64,000 bases of DNA, from assembly GCA_020446815.1 (NCBI GenBank), contig JAGRDY010000025.1:97221-161220 (forward strand), written 5' to 3'. Of the stretch, positions 20,310-29,138 are shown piece after piece (positions within the stretch are counted from its first letter, which is position 1; each line of letters begins with the position of its first letter). A program made the translations under genes and the position numbers. A model generated the notes under the pieces. It was given only the letters and a program-made list of their open reading frames with translations. It was not told the DNA's origin and did no database searches. The DNA comes from Paracoccaceae bacterium (lineage in GTDB: Bacteria; Pseudomonadota; Alphaproteobacteria; Rhodobacterales; Rhodobacteraceae).

Positions 20310-21800
20310 CTAAAACCTGCCGATCAGCGTTGTGCCACGCCTGGACCGGGAGGCGCCAATATCCTCTGCCACCGATTGCGCCAGCACTTCGCGGTTGATC
20401 TTGCCCATCGATCCACGCGGAAGCGAATCCATCATAAACAATTGAAAGCCCGGAACCGTCGGCAATTTCGCGCGGATACGTTCGCCAAGCGTCTGCCGCC
20501 GCGCCTGGCCCGCGACGACCACAATTCCCAACCGGTGATCTGCGTGTTCGGGTGGCAACAAGATGGCGCAGACATCGTCCACATCGCCAAGGTCACGAAT
20601 TTTTTCTTCAATATCATCGGCAGGTATCTTTACGCCTCCCAGGTTCAGCACATTGGCCGGACGCCCGAGGATGATGATCGTACTGTCCTGCGTCATCTGG
20701 GCGATATCGCCGGAAAGGAACCAGCCGTCCTGAAAACACCGGCGCGTTTCGCCCGCGTCAGTCATGTAGCCCGTTGCCGTGCTGTTCGTACGCACACGCA
20801 CCAAACCCTTTGACCCGATCGGCAGAACCTTGCCGGCGTCATCGACGATCTCGACCTGCACATCGGAAAAGGCCTGGCCAACATGGCCGGGGTGCCCGTC
20901 AAGATGTGTTGCATCGCCCAATGTAATCCCACCCGCTTCGGACGATCCGTAGGCAACACAAACCCGCTGGCAGACCCTTCGCCGGATCTCATCGCGCAAG
21001 GCAACGGTCAGGCGCCCGCCAGCGATAATGGTCGTCGCGTCCAATGGCGGAAGATCCGCCATTGAGGCATCGCCGATCAAAGGTTGCATGGCCGCCGGGG
21101 ACGCAAGAAGAAGATTGACCTTTGTGGCGCTGAATTCGGCAAATGACCCGCTTCCCCCGCGTGCGAGCACGATCGTCCCGCCGGCAAGCCAGACTGCAAG
21201 CGTCGCCGTGAATCCATAGGCCGTGTCCGGCCCCAACCCGCACCAGAGCACCGAGCGGGCATCAATGCGCGAACGCTTTGCCGTTCCCGACAGACGATTT
21301 TCCAGAATACCGGCATCAAGCAGGACCGCCTTGGGCCGCCCCGAGGTGCCCGAGGTAAAGCAGATGCGACCGGCTGTCATTTGTGCCTCCGCCACGCCGG
21401 GAATTGCGCCGGTTTCCTCGACGGGGTGCTGAAGCCAGTCAGGGCCAATCGCTATTCGGCGAATGTGCGGCATGATTTGATCACGGCCCTGCGGCCCCGT
21501 GACGATGGCCGACACGGAAGGTAGCGTTTCGAGTTCCGCCTGGCAGTTGTTGGTCAATGAAACCGAAACCGCCCCCACCCGCATCAACGCCAGCGTAATC
21601 AGCCAGTGGCTGACCGGTTTGTCGATGTCCACGGCCGCGACATCCCTCGGGCCAACCCCCAAACCGAAAAGGCGCGCGGCAATACGTTCGACATCGCGAA
21701 AGAGCCGTGCGTAGTCAAGCTGGATCGAGCCGCAGGATATCGCCACCGCGCCCGGCGTCTTTTCATATCCTTCTTTCAAAATCTGCGGAAGAGTCAGCAT
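20310..21800 (-). CDS. ANL superfamily acyl-CoA synthetase/AMP-dependent ligase
   Basis: A cytoplasmic adenylating enzyme that should activate a carboxylic acid as an acyl-AMP. The 496 residues contain the ANL core motifs: the P-loop FTSGTSGRPKA (~149-158), VAYGSSEAGG (A5), GWFLSGDIAQ (A7), a hinge region near LGRPANVLNLGG (A8), and the C-terminal catalytic Lys in GKINRE (A10). The chain is short for an acyl-CoA synthetase and looks streamlined. The CoA or carrier partner and the substrate are unknown. ATG at 21800 is preferred for its GGAGA site; an upstream in-frame start at 21833 exists. It follows the TAXI receptor gene by 75 bp on the same strand, suggesting a shared transcript. Confidence 0.85.
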   Translation of the reverse strand: MLTLPQILKEGYEKTPGAVAISCGSIQLDYARLFRDVERIAARLFGLGVGPRDVAAVDIDKPVSHWLITLALMRVGAVSVSLTNNCQAELETLPSVSAIVTGPQGRDQIMPHIRRIAIGPDWLQHPVEETGAIPGVAEAQMTAGRICFTSGTSGRPKAVLLDAGILENRLSGTAKRSRIDARSVLWCGLGPDTAYGFTATLAVWLAGGTIVLARGGSGSFAEFSATKVNLLLASPAAMQPLIGDASMADLPPLDATTIIAGGRLTVALRDEIRRRVCQRVCVAYGSSEAGGITLGDATHLDGHPGHVGQAFSDVQVEIVDDAGKVLPIGSKGLVRVRTNSTATGYMTDAGETRRCFQDGWFLSGDIAQMTQDSTIIILGRPANVLNLGGVKIPADDIEEKIRDLGDVDDVCAILLPPEHADHRLGIVVVAGQARRQTLGERIRAKLPTVPGFQLFMMDSLPRGSMGKINREVLAQSVAEDIGASRSRRGTTLIGRF

Positions 21801-21875
21801 GAAGATGTCTCCGAATTGCCGGCTTTTACACATGACCTCCTGGCCCTTGCGACGGAACGCCGCGAGGACCTTGTT

Positions 21876-22847
21876 TCATCTGAGTCCCTTTTCGTCATAG
21901 AATGCCAGGGCAGCCGGGTGAAACGGCACCCCGATTTCATCATACATTTCCTGAGGGTCGAAATTGCGAAAATCCTTGCTTGCTGCGCTCAGCAGTGCCT
22001 GGCCGGCAAAGAGGGTCCGCAATACGTCCCTGACCGCCTGATCGGGCGTGTCCTTGTGGGCAAAGAGCCAGTAGTCATACTCCATCACAACCGTAGGTTC
22101 GACGATACCCGACAGCCCGTCGCCCGGCATGACCGTAACCAGACGGCTGGCCGGGAAAACTTCCTGCAACCGTTTTTCCGCATCATTCCCGGTCATCAGC
22201 GAAACGGCGCGGTAGTCATCGACCTGTTCCGCATAGCGCGTCGCGGTCGCCGAACCGACAACCAGGCCATTGACGTCGATGGTGCCTCTGACAAAAGCCT
22301 TGCCCAATCCCGCCCAGTCCGACACCTGAACCGGCACGACATCCTGATAGCTCAGCCCCGCCGTTCCCAGCATCGCCGCATAAAGCCGTTCGCCAAAGGC
22401 GGTCGCGTCGAAACCGGCAGGCACGCGTTTGCCACGCAGATCGACAACTGTCGTGATACCGGAACTGGCGCGCGTGCCAAAAGTCAGCTGGAAAGGCATC
22501 AACCGCGCCACCGCGCGCAGGTTTTCCAGCGGGCGGTCCTTGAAGAACTCGAGGCCCAGAAAGGCCTCACGAAGAACGATCGCATTGTAAAGCCCGAAAT
22601 CCACTTCGCCGCTATTGACGAAAACCGCGCCCTGTCCGGCAGATGCATAGGGCTTCGGCCTGATATCCAGTCCGGAAACCTCATTGGAAACCTTGGAAAT
22701 CGCCAACCCATAATAATAAATCGCCGTTCCGTCGCCACTGGTTGCCAGCGACAGGCTCTGCGCCATGGCCGCTCCGGGGCGGAACGAAAAAGCCAGTGCG
22801 ATCACAAGAAGAATTTTTGTCAAAATTGGTTTCCTCGGGTCTTTCAT
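21876..22847 (-). CDS. TAXI family TRAP-type solute receptor
   Basis: A periplasmic solute-binding protein of the TAXI type. The 323 residues begin with a signal peptide (KILLVIALAF ... GAAMA). The mature part starts SLSLATSGDGTAIYYYGLAIS, matching the TAXI N-terminal pattern of a Gly-rich turn followed by a helix, then GQGAVFVNSGEVDFGLYNA, the usual ligand-pocket region. No TRAP 4TM/12TM membrane gene is near, so it is either an orphan receptor or uses a distant permease. The start is uncertain: ATG at 22847 gives a compact signal peptide; ATGs at 22862, 22871 and 22886 are in frame. It is upstream of the ANL ligase gene. Confidence 0.82.
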   Translation of the reverse strand: MKDPRKPILTKILLVIALAFSFRPGAAMAQSLSLATSGDGTAIYYYGLAISKVSNEVSGLDIRPKPYASAGQGAVFVNSGEVDFGLYNAIVLREAFLGLEFFKDRPLENLRAVARLMPFQLTFGTRASSGITTVVDLRGKRVPAGFDATAFGERLYAAMLGTAGLSYQDVVPVQVSDWAGLGKAFVRGTIDVNGLVVGSATATRYAEQVDDYRAVSLMTGNDAEKRLQEVFPASRLVTVMPGDGLSGIVEPTVVMEYDYWLFAHKDTPDQAVRDVLRTLFAGQALLSAASKDFRNFDPQEMYDEIGVPFHPAALAFYDEKGLR

Positions 22848-22916
22848 GTCATCGCTGTGCATACGCGCCATTGTCCGCGCTTTCAAACGTCAACGCAAAT
22901 CGCGCAAAGATCCCGG

Positions 22917-23165
22917 TCAGTGCAATCTGGCGCGCACGAGAAAACCTTCCACGGTCTCCTCCCCCAACGCCCGCAACGCTTCCAGACGGTGCAGCCCCTC
23001 GACCAGCACGAAATGATCACCGTCGGCGCGCACTGAAATCGGCGTCGTCTGGCCGTCCTCCAGCATGCTTTCGGCAATTGCCTCGACCTTGGCCGGATCA
23101 AGCGTCTTGGCCCGTTTCACCGGCACATGGATCTTGGCGATAGGAAATGACTGTTTTTCCAGCAA
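22917..23165 (-). CDS. Small ParB/sulfiredoxin-like nuclease-domain protein
   Basis: An 82-residue protein with the core of the ParB N-terminal (ParBc) fold: a conserved start FPIAKIHVPVKRAKTLDPAK, then QTTPISVRADGDHFVLVEGLHRLEAL, where the GxHR-like motif of the family reads EGLHRLEA. It has no DNA-binding HTH, so it is not a partition ParB; similar small proteins are free-standing and of unknown role. I propose a TTG start at 23165 with AAAGGA upstream, because the region before it has no similarity to the family. A longer in-frame ATG start at 23339 is possible. It diverges from the ECF sigma gene. Confidence 0.7.
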   Translation of the reverse strand: MLEKQSFPIAKIHVPVKRAKTLDPAKVEAIAESMLEDGQTTPISVRADGDHFVLVEGLHRLEALRALGEETVEGFLVRARLH

Positions 23166-23347
23166 GACGGGCTGTCCTTTGTTGCGGGCCGACAGAAAAG
23201 ACCCGGTTCCTGACAAACCTACAGCGTTGCCGCAAGACACTGCAACAGCCGATGTTCGTGCGACCAAGGCAGCGAAATGGCCAGGCATGTGCCCAATTGC
23301 CCGCTCTCGCCAAGGATTGCGAGGCGATACACGTCTCACCTATCATT

Positions 23348-23893
23348 ATGCGCATGCAGACCCCGGACGAAGCCCTGGCCAGTGCCGCCGCTGGCGGAGA
23401 CCGCGAAGCTTTCGCGGCGCTTCTGGCGCGGCATTACGACCGGATTTTCGGGCTGGCCTTCCGGCTTACGGGTGTCCGGGCCGAGGCCGAGGATCTGACC
23501 CAGGATATCTGTATTGCCCTGCCGGGCAAGCTTGCCAGTTACCGGCGCGCGGCACGGTTCACGACCTGGCTTTACCGCGTCACGGTCAACGCCGCCCATG
23601 ATCGCCGCCGCCGCCACGCCACCCACACGAAGGCGGCCGACGGCTGGGGCGACTGGGAACGCGCCCGGCGGGCCGAAATGACCGAGGCCGATGACGCACG
23701 GCAGTGGCTGGCCGCCACCATGGCCCGGCTCAGCCCGGAACTGCGCGATACCGTTGCCCTGACGCTCGGCGAGGAACTGAGCCAGGCCGAAGCCGCCGAG
23801 GTGCTGGGCCTGTCGGAAGGCACCATCGCCTGGCGAATGTCGGAAGTGAAAAAGCGCCTTCGCGATCATGCAAGGGCGGAAGGAATGCTATGA
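23348..23893 (+). CDS. ECF-type RNA polymerase sigma factor
   Basis: A 181-residue group 4 (ECF) sigma factor. Sigma region 2 covers about 10-85 (FAALLARHYDRIFGLAFRLTG, EDLTQDICIAL, FTTWLYRVTVNAAHDRRRR) and region 4 about 120-175 (LSPELRDTVALTLGEELSQAEAAEVLGLSEGTIAWRMSEVKKRL). ATG at 23348 (or 23354) has only a weak ribosome site. The stop overlaps the ATG of the next gene (ATGA), a VWA membrane protein, so the pair is probably one transcript and the partner may control the sigma factor. Confidence 0.92.
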   Translation: MRMQTPDEALASAAAGGDREAFAALLARHYDRIFGLAFRLTGVRAEAEDLTQDICIALPGKLASYRRAARFTTWLYRVTVNAAHDRRRRHATHTKAADGWGDWERARRAEMTEADDARQWLAATMARLSPELRDTVALTLGEELSQAEAAEVLGLSEGTIAWRMSEVKKRLRDHARAEGML

Positions 23894-26001
23894 ACGACGA
23901 TCTTGAAGCCCTGCGCGCCGCGCTGAAATCCTCCGCCCCGGATCCTGACCCCAAGGCAAAGGCCGCGACCCTGCGGCGCGCCATGGAAAATTTCGGCCGG
24001 CACCAAGGATCGGCAAACCCGACCCGTCCCATGTCAGACCGCCCCGAACCGGCGGGTTTATTGACAGGAGTACGCAAGATGATTTCTCAACTCTCCCCCC
24101 GCGCCGCGCTTGCCGCCACTGCCTGCGTCGCCGCCCTTGGCATCGGAGTGATGATCTATCCCGCTCTTGTGCACGAATTGACGCCCCCCCGGCCGGAACC
24201 TGCAACCATCGTCAGCCCCGTCGCACCGGAAGGCAGGGCCGGGAAAGATGGCATCGCGCGCGATCAAGCGGCGGCCAATGCGCCGGGGGCCGACCAGAAC
24301 CTCGACCAGGGCGAAGATGCCCCGGCCGAAAACGGCGCGGCGGTTTCCGAATCCAGCCCAAACGCGCCCGTTCAGAAGCCGGCCGTCGCCCTGGCCGAAG
24401 CCCCCGCGGCGGTCGAAGCCCTGCCGATGTCGCCCGCCCTCGAATCCGCGCCAACCCGCAGCCGGAAACAGGCGTCAGGTATTTCCGGCCTGATCGCCAA
24501 AGGCATTGTCGGCGACATGCTGGCCCAACCCCGGGCCCAAAACGCGCCGCTCGGAATCATGGTTCAGCCGGGCGCCGATACCTTCGCGCCGCCACCGGAA
24601 CCCGATACCGAAACCTATGCCAACGCCGACCAGAACCCTGTCAAGATCGTGACGGAAGATCCCGTCTCGACCTTTTCCATCGACACCGACACGGCGTCCT
24701 ATGCCATTGTCCGCTCTTCTCTGGCGAATGGCTACCTGCCCCCCGCAGATGCCATCCGGGTCGAGGAAATGATCAACTACTTCCCCTATGATTACGCCGC
24801 CCCCGACGCGCAAGAGGCGCCGTTCCGCGCCTCGATCAGCCTGTTTGCGACGCCCTGGAACGCCAATACCCGGCTATTGCGGATCGGCCTGCAAGGCGCG
24901 CTGCCTGCGCCGGCCGAACGCGCGCCGCTGAATCTGGTCTTTCTGATCGACACGTCGGGCTCCATGCAGAACGCCAACAAGCTGCCGCTTCTCAAACAGT
25001 CCTTGCGCCTGTTGCTGGGTGAATTGCGCCCCGAGGATCGGGTTGCCATCGTCACCTATGCCGGATCGGCGGGGCTGGCGCTGGAACCGACGGCGGCGGC
25101 GGAACGCGCGACAATCCTCGGCGCGCTCGACCGGCTCGATGCCGGGGGATCGACCGCCGGTCAGGAAGGCTTGCAGCAAGCCTATCAGGTGGCCCGATCG
25201 ATGGCCAGGGACGGCGATGTCAGCCGTATCCTTCTGGCCACCGACGGCGATTTCAACGTCGGCATGTCCGACCCCGAGTCGCTCAAGGGCTTCGTCGCCC
25301 GGGAACGCGACAGCGGCATCTATCTGTCGGTTCTTGGCTTCGGACGCGGCAATCTCGACGATGCGACAATGCAGGCGCTGGCGCAGAACGGCAATGGCAC
25401 GGCGGCCTATATCGACACGCTGTCGGAAGCGCAAAAGGTGCTCGTCGATCAGCTTTCCGGCGCACTCTTCCCCATCGCCGATGACGTGAAGATCCAGATC
25501 GAGTTCAACCCCGCCGCGGTGGCCGAATACCGCCTGATCGGGTATGAGACCCGGGCCCTGGCACGCGAGGATTTCAACAATGACAAGGTCGATGCGGGCG
25601 AGATCGGCGCGGGCCATCAGGTAACGGCGCTTTACGAGGTGACGCCGGTGGGCAGCCCCGCACGTCTTTCCGACCCGCTCCGCTATGGCAAAGCCAGCAC
25701 ACCGACCGGCGATGCCAGCGAACTCGGCTTCCTCAAGCTGCGCTACAAGGCGCCTGGCGCCGGCACGTCGACCCTGATCGAAACGCCGATCCCGCCTGGG
25801 GTGCAAGAGCCCGATGCCGACGCCCGATTTGCCGCCGCGATCGCCGGCATGGGCCAGTTGCTGCGCGACCCGAAATACCTTGGCGACTGGGGTTGGGACG
25901 AGGCCATCGCCCTCGCCAACGGGGCGCGGGGTGCCGACCCCTACGGCTACCGCGCTGAAGCGGTGCAACTGATGCGGCTGGCCGAAAGCCTGAGTCGCTG
26001 A
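23890..26001 (+). CDS. Membrane-anchored VWA-domain protein, YfbK-like
   Basis: A 703-residue protein similar to YfbK. A cytoplasmic N-terminal tail (residues 1-63) resembles the short tail of ECF-associated membrane proteins. One transmembrane helix follows (about 70-92, LAATACVAALGIGVMIYPAL), then a Pro/Ala-rich linker (100-215), a YfbK-type N-terminal domain (about 225-345, with VSTFSIDTDTASYA), a VWA domain with an intact MIDAS (DTSGSM from Asp354, and LLATDGDFNVG), and a C-terminal DUF3520-type region (about 525-700). It overlaps the sigma factor gene by 4 bp. An anti-sigma role for the tail is an inference, not visible as a known domain. Confidence 0.88.
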   Translation: MNDDLEALRAALKSSAPDPDPKAKAATLRRAMENFGRHQGSANPTRPMSDRPEPAGLLTGVRKMISQLSPRAALAATACVAALGIGVMIYPALVHELTPPRPEPATIVSPVAPEGRAGKDGIARDQAAANAPGADQNLDQGEDAPAENGAAVSESSPNAPVQKPAVALAEAPAAVEALPMSPALESAPTRSRKQASGISGLIAKGIVGDMLAQPRAQNAPLGIMVQPGADTFAPPPEPDTETYANADQNPVKIVTEDPVSTFSIDTDTASYAIVRSSLANGYLPPADAIRVEEMINYFPYDYAAPDAQEAPFRASISLFATPWNANTRLLRIGLQGALPAPAERAPLNLVFLIDTSGSMQNANKLPLLKQSLRLLLGELRPEDRVAIVTYAGSAGLALEPTAAAERATILGALDRLDAGGSTAGQEGLQQAYQVARSMARDGDVSRILLATDGDFNVGMSDPESLKGFVARERDSGIYLSVLGFGRGNLDDATMQALAQNGNGTAAYIDTLSEAQKVLVDQLSGALFPIADDVKIQIEFNPAAVAEYRLIGYETRALAREDFNNDKVDAGEIGAGHQVTALYEVTPVGSPARLSDPLRYGKASTPTGDASELGFLKLRYKAPGAGTSTLIETPIPPGVQEPDADARFAAAIAGMGQLLRDPKYLGDWGWDEAIALANGARGADPYGYRAEAVQLMRLAESLSR

Positions 26002-26025
26002 CCTCTTGCCACCCGCGCAACACCG

Positions 26026-26047
26026 CCCCGGCCTCAGCGCCGGGGTT
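26026..26047 (+). terminator. Hairpin after the sigma/VWA operon
   Basis: CCCCGGC-CTCAGC-GCCGGGG forms a perfect 7-bp stem with a 6-base loop, starting 25 bp after the VWA stop codon. It is followed by only two T residues, so it is a weak intrinsic terminator or 3'-end stabiliser. The rest of the 306-bp gap (26002-26307) carries no credible gene. Confidence 0.5.
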
Positions 26048-26263
26048 GGCTGTCCGGGCAGCCGAAAACACCCCAGGCGGCGCGTGCGCCTGCCGGTTGC
26101 CCCGTCCAGGGGCACGGGCGCCCGCCCGAAACGGGCAGTTCGGCCTGAAAGCGGCCGTCAAGCGGTTCAGGGAAATACCCGATCCATCACCCGTCGCCAC
26201 AAGCCCGAAAGCGCCAGAAACTGGCCGGGCTTGGGAAATTTGGGGGTGTCTTTCAAACGCCGT

Positions 26264-26289
26264 AAGGGGCGCATGATGATGCGCCCCTT
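26264..26289 (-). terminator. Terminator-like hairpin after hsp20
   Basis: A perfect 10-bp stem (AAGGGGCGCA / TGCGCCCCTT) with a 6-base loop starts 18 bp beyond the hsp20 stop on the minus strand. The stem ends in TT and is followed by mixed sequence, so termination efficiency is uncertain. It could also act from the plus strand as the end of the sigma/VWA transcript. Confidence 0.6.
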
Positions 26290-26307
26290 CGGCAATTAAG
26301 AGGCTGT

Positions 26308-26772
26308 TTATGCTCCGGCGGTTTCGACTGCCTTCGCGTCGACCGTATCGCCCTTGGCGATCTGGATGCGGCGCGGTTTCAACGCCTCGGGCACTTCGCG
26401 CACAAGATCAATGTGCAGCATCCCGTCGGCATGGCCCGCACCGGTCACACGCACATGATCGGCCAGCGCAAAGCGCCGCTCGAACGCGCGGGTGGCGATG
26501 CCGCGATGCAGATAGGTCCTGGCTTCGTCCTCGGTCGCCTTGCGCGCCGAAACGATCAGCGCGCCTTCCTTGACCTCGACATTCAGCTCATCATCCGAAA
26601 AGCCCGCGACGGCAATGGAAATGCGATAGGCATTCTCGTCGATCTTTTCGATGTTGTAGGGCGGATAGGTCGGCTGGGTCACATCCGATGACAGGACGCG
26701 ATCCATCATGTCGGCGATGCGGTCAAAACCGACGGTGGCGCGGTAAAGCGGGGCAAAATCATAGGTTCGCAT
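26308..26772 (-). CDS. Small heat-shock protein, Hsp20/IbpA family
   Basis: A 154-residue alpha-crystallin-type chaperone that binds unfolding proteins under stress. It has the IbpA-like N terminus (MRTYDFAPLYRATVGFDRI, with TYPPYNIEK near residue 36), an ACD core with RISIAVAGFSDDEL and YLHRGIATRAFERRFALADHV, and a C-terminal partner motif region (PRRIQIAKG). ATG at 26772 has a good GGAGG site. A heat-shock-like promoter may lie about 95-125 bp upstream, and a strong hairpin follows the stop. Confidence 0.93.
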   Translation of the reverse strand: MRTYDFAPLYRATVGFDRIADMMDRVLSSDVTQPTYPPYNIEKIDENAYRISIAVAGFSDDELNVEVKEGALIVSARKATEDEARTYLHRGIATRAFERRFALADHVRVTGAGHADGMLHIDLVREVPEALKPRRIQIAKGDTVDAKAVETAGA

Positions 26773-26867
26773 GGATCATCCTCCGTAAAGCGATGTCTGA
26801 TGCCTTCCCTGTGGCGGGACAGGCGGTTGCACTGCAAGGGCCCATAACGGCACCCCGGCAAGGTTCA

Positions 26868-26895
26868 GATGTGATCCCGCCCTGCCAATTTCAAG
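26868..26895 (-). promoter_or_regulatory. Candidate RpoH-type promoter for hsp20
   Basis: On the minus strand CTTGAA(A) is followed after about 15 bp by a CACATCT element, resembling the CTTGAAA ... CCCATnT pattern of sigma-32 promoters. It lies about 100 bp upstream of the hsp20 start codon. The -10 match is partial, so this is a guess supported by gene function. Confidence 0.35.
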
Positions 26896-26953
26896 AGGTC
26901 GGCGCACCCCGCATGACCTTGGCCTGCCCTACCCCCGCCAGACAGGCCGCCTG

Positions 26954-27766
26954 TCAGGGCCGCGGGAACTTGGCGCCCACTGCTTCCGCGTCGTTGACGC
27001 TCAGCGACAAAAACCCTGGCGTCACCCGTTTGAACCGGGTTTCCGTTGCGGCGTAAGCCGCCTTCAATTCGTTCAACGGTTGTTCCATGGCCGTTCCCAG
27101 CGCCACGCCTTCGCCGTTCATTTCGGCTTTGGCTGAGACCACCGAAACGATCTGCGGCACCCCGTCGTGCATGATGAAGATCGGCGCGCCCGAGGCGCCG
27201 AAATCGACCGAACAGGAAAGCACCATGATCCCCGGCTGGCGGTCGATGACGTGGCAATGTTCTTGCAGTGACGGGGCTTCGGCGCGATCGAGCGCATAGG
27301 AAACGATATTGACCGCATCGCCCTTCACCGGATCGCCGCCGGTTTGAAAGGGGTGGATCGAAGGCAATCTGATAGGCCTGTCCAGTTCCAGCAGCGCCAG
27401 ATCATAGGCAACCCGGTCGATCCGGTCGCGGCCCTCATAGACATAGTCGGGATGCGCCACCACACGCTTGATCTGCCGGTACGCTGCCGCCCGGCCGTTG
27501 CGCCAGCCCGCCAGAAACTCGAACTCCGACGCCAGAAACGGCCTGCCGGTATCCTGGTGATAAAGGCAATGCGCCGCCGTCAGCACCAGCACCGGCGAAA
27601 TCAATGTACCGGTACAAAACGCCGACCGCCCGATATTGATCCGGCCCACTGCCTCCCAGCCCTTGGAAGCATCCGCCGTCGACAATGTCTCCAGAATTGG
27701 TTCCTGCGCCCAGACGCCAAGCGGCGCACAAGCCAGGATCAACGCCGCAAAAACCGCTCGCATCAT
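26954..27766 (-). CDS. Secreted trypsin-like serine protease
   Basis: An exported S1-family protease. The catalytic triad is readable: His in LTAAHC, Asp in RVAYDLALLEL, and Ser in DFGASGAPIF. In the last motif the usual GDSGGP reads GASGAP, which is common in bacterial V8/trypsin-like members. A signal peptide precedes the mature part (RAVFAALILA ... GVWAQ), and several Cys could form disulfides. The start is uncertain: ATG at 27766 has GGGATGG upstream and gives about 270 residues; ATG at 27778 is an alternative. It lies 85 bp downstream of glcF in the same direction's shadow but is probably a separate unit. The substrate is unknown. Confidence 0.85.
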   Translation of the reverse strand: MMRAVFAALILACAPLGVWAQEPILETLSTADASKGWEAVGRINIGRSAFCTGTLISPVLVLTAAHCLYHQDTGRPFLASEFEFLAGWRNGRAAAYRQIKRVVAHPDYVYEGRDRIDRVAYDLALLELDRPIRLPSIHPFQTGGDPVKGDAVNIVSYALDRAEAPSLQEHCHVIDRQPGIMVLSCSVDFGASGAPIFIMHDGVPQIVSVVSAKAEMNGEGVALGTAMEQPLNELKAAYAATETRFKRVTPGFLSLSVNDAEAVGAKFPRP

Positions 27767-27851
27767 GCCATATGCCATCCCATGTTTTTTGCCGACGCTA
27801 GACGTTCGTTTGGGCAAGAATATGGCCGACTGGCGGCAATGCAATCGCAAT

Positions 27852-29138
27852 TCAGGCCTGCAGCACCCTCGGTTTCGGGCCGCCCGTGGCCCAGTCGATC
27901 AACTCCACCGTGTGAACCACGCGGATATCGGTGCCCGATCCGATCTGCATCATGCAGCCGAGATTGCCCGCCGCAATGACGTCCGGGGCCATTGCTTGCA
28001 GCGTTGCGACCTTGCGGTGCTTCAGTTCCGCGGAAATCCGCGGCTGAAGCAGGTTGTAGGTTCCCGCCGATCCACAGCACAAATGGCTGTCGGCCGGCTC
28101 AATCACCTCGAACCCCATCGTTTTCAACAGATCCTTGGGCGCGCTCCTGATCTGTTGGCCGTGCTGCAAGGAACACGCGGCATGATAGGCCACGCGCAGC
28201 GGTTCGGGCGCCTTTCCCACCGGTCCGATCCGCACCAGCAACTCCGATATGTCACAAGCCAGCCGAGCCACCTCGGCGGCGTCCTCCGCAAGGGCATCAT
28301 TGCGAAACATGTGCCCGTAATCCTTGACCGTAGTGCCGCAACCCGATGTGTTGATGACGACGGCGTCAAGGCCGCCTGCCCGCTTTTGCGCCATCCAGGC
28401 GCGGATGTTGGCCGCCGCAGAGGCATGGCTCTCGCCCGTCTTGCCCATGTGATGCGTCAACGCCCCGCAGCACCCCATACCCTCCGCCACCACAACCTCA
28501 CAGCCCAACCGGGTCAGCAGCCGGATCGTCGCGTCATTGATGTGGGTATTGAGCGCCTTTTGCGCGCAGCCGGTCAGCAGCGCCACGCGCATCCGGCGCA
28601 CACCCTTTGCCGCAAACACCTGCGGGTCGTCATTGCGGCTTACCGGCGGCACCACTCTGGGCGCCAGCGCCACCATCGCCCGAAGCCGCGCGTCAGGCAG
28701 GAACCGGGCGAAGGGCCGGGCCATTTTCGCCCCCAGCAGCGCCACCCGAAAGCGCGTCGGATGCGGGATCACCCGGGCCAGAATCCAGCGCAACACCCGT
28801 TCGCCCAGGGGGCGCCTGTAGGTAGCCTCTATATAGGCGCGGGCATGATCGACCAGATGCATGTAATGCACCCCCGACGGGCAGGTCGTCATGCAGGCGA
28901 GACACGACAGGCAGCGGTCGATATGCCTGACTGTCCTGGCATCCGCCGGCCGGCCGCTTTCCAGCATATCCTTGATGAGATAGATGCGGCCGCGCGGGCT
29001 GTCCAGTTCATCACCCAAGACCTGATAGGTCGGGCAGGTCGCGGTGCAGAACCCGCAATGGACACAGGTTCGAAGGATTTCGTTGGCCCGCGCGGTGCCG
29101 GGGTCCTTGAGCTGGTCGGTGGAAAATTTCGTCTGCAT
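27852..29138 (-). CDS. glcF: Glycolate oxidase iron-sulfur subunit
   Basis: GlcF is the Fe-S subunit of the membrane-associated glycolate dehydrogenase that oxidises glycolate to glyoxylate. The 428 residues contain two 4Fe-4S motifs near the N terminus (CVHCGFCTATCP and CLSCLACMTTCP) and two CCG-type domains (EGMGCCGALTHH and SHLCCGSAGTY). The start ATG at 29138 overlaps the glcE stop by one base (TGATG), so translation is coupled. It is the last gene of glcDEF. Confidence 0.95.
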   Translation of the reverse strand: MQTKFSTDQLKDPGTARANEILRTCVHCGFCTATCPTYQVLGDELDSPRGRIYLIKDMLESGRPADARTVRHIDRCLSCLACMTTCPSGVHYMHLVDHARAYIEATYRRPLGERVLRWILARVIPHPTRFRVALLGAKMARPFARFLPDARLRAMVALAPRVVPPVSRNDDPQVFAAKGVRRMRVALLTGCAQKALNTHINDATIRLLTRLGCEVVVAEGMGCCGALTHHMGKTGESHASAAANIRAWMAQKRAGGLDAVVINTSGCGTTVKDYGHMFRNDALAEDAAEVARLACDISELLVRIGPVGKAPEPLRVAYHAACSLQHGQQIRSAPKDLLKTMGFEVIEPADSHLCCGSAGTYNLLQPRISAELKHRKVATLQAMAPDVIAAGNLGCMMQIGSGTDIRVVHTVELIDWATGGPKPRVLQA

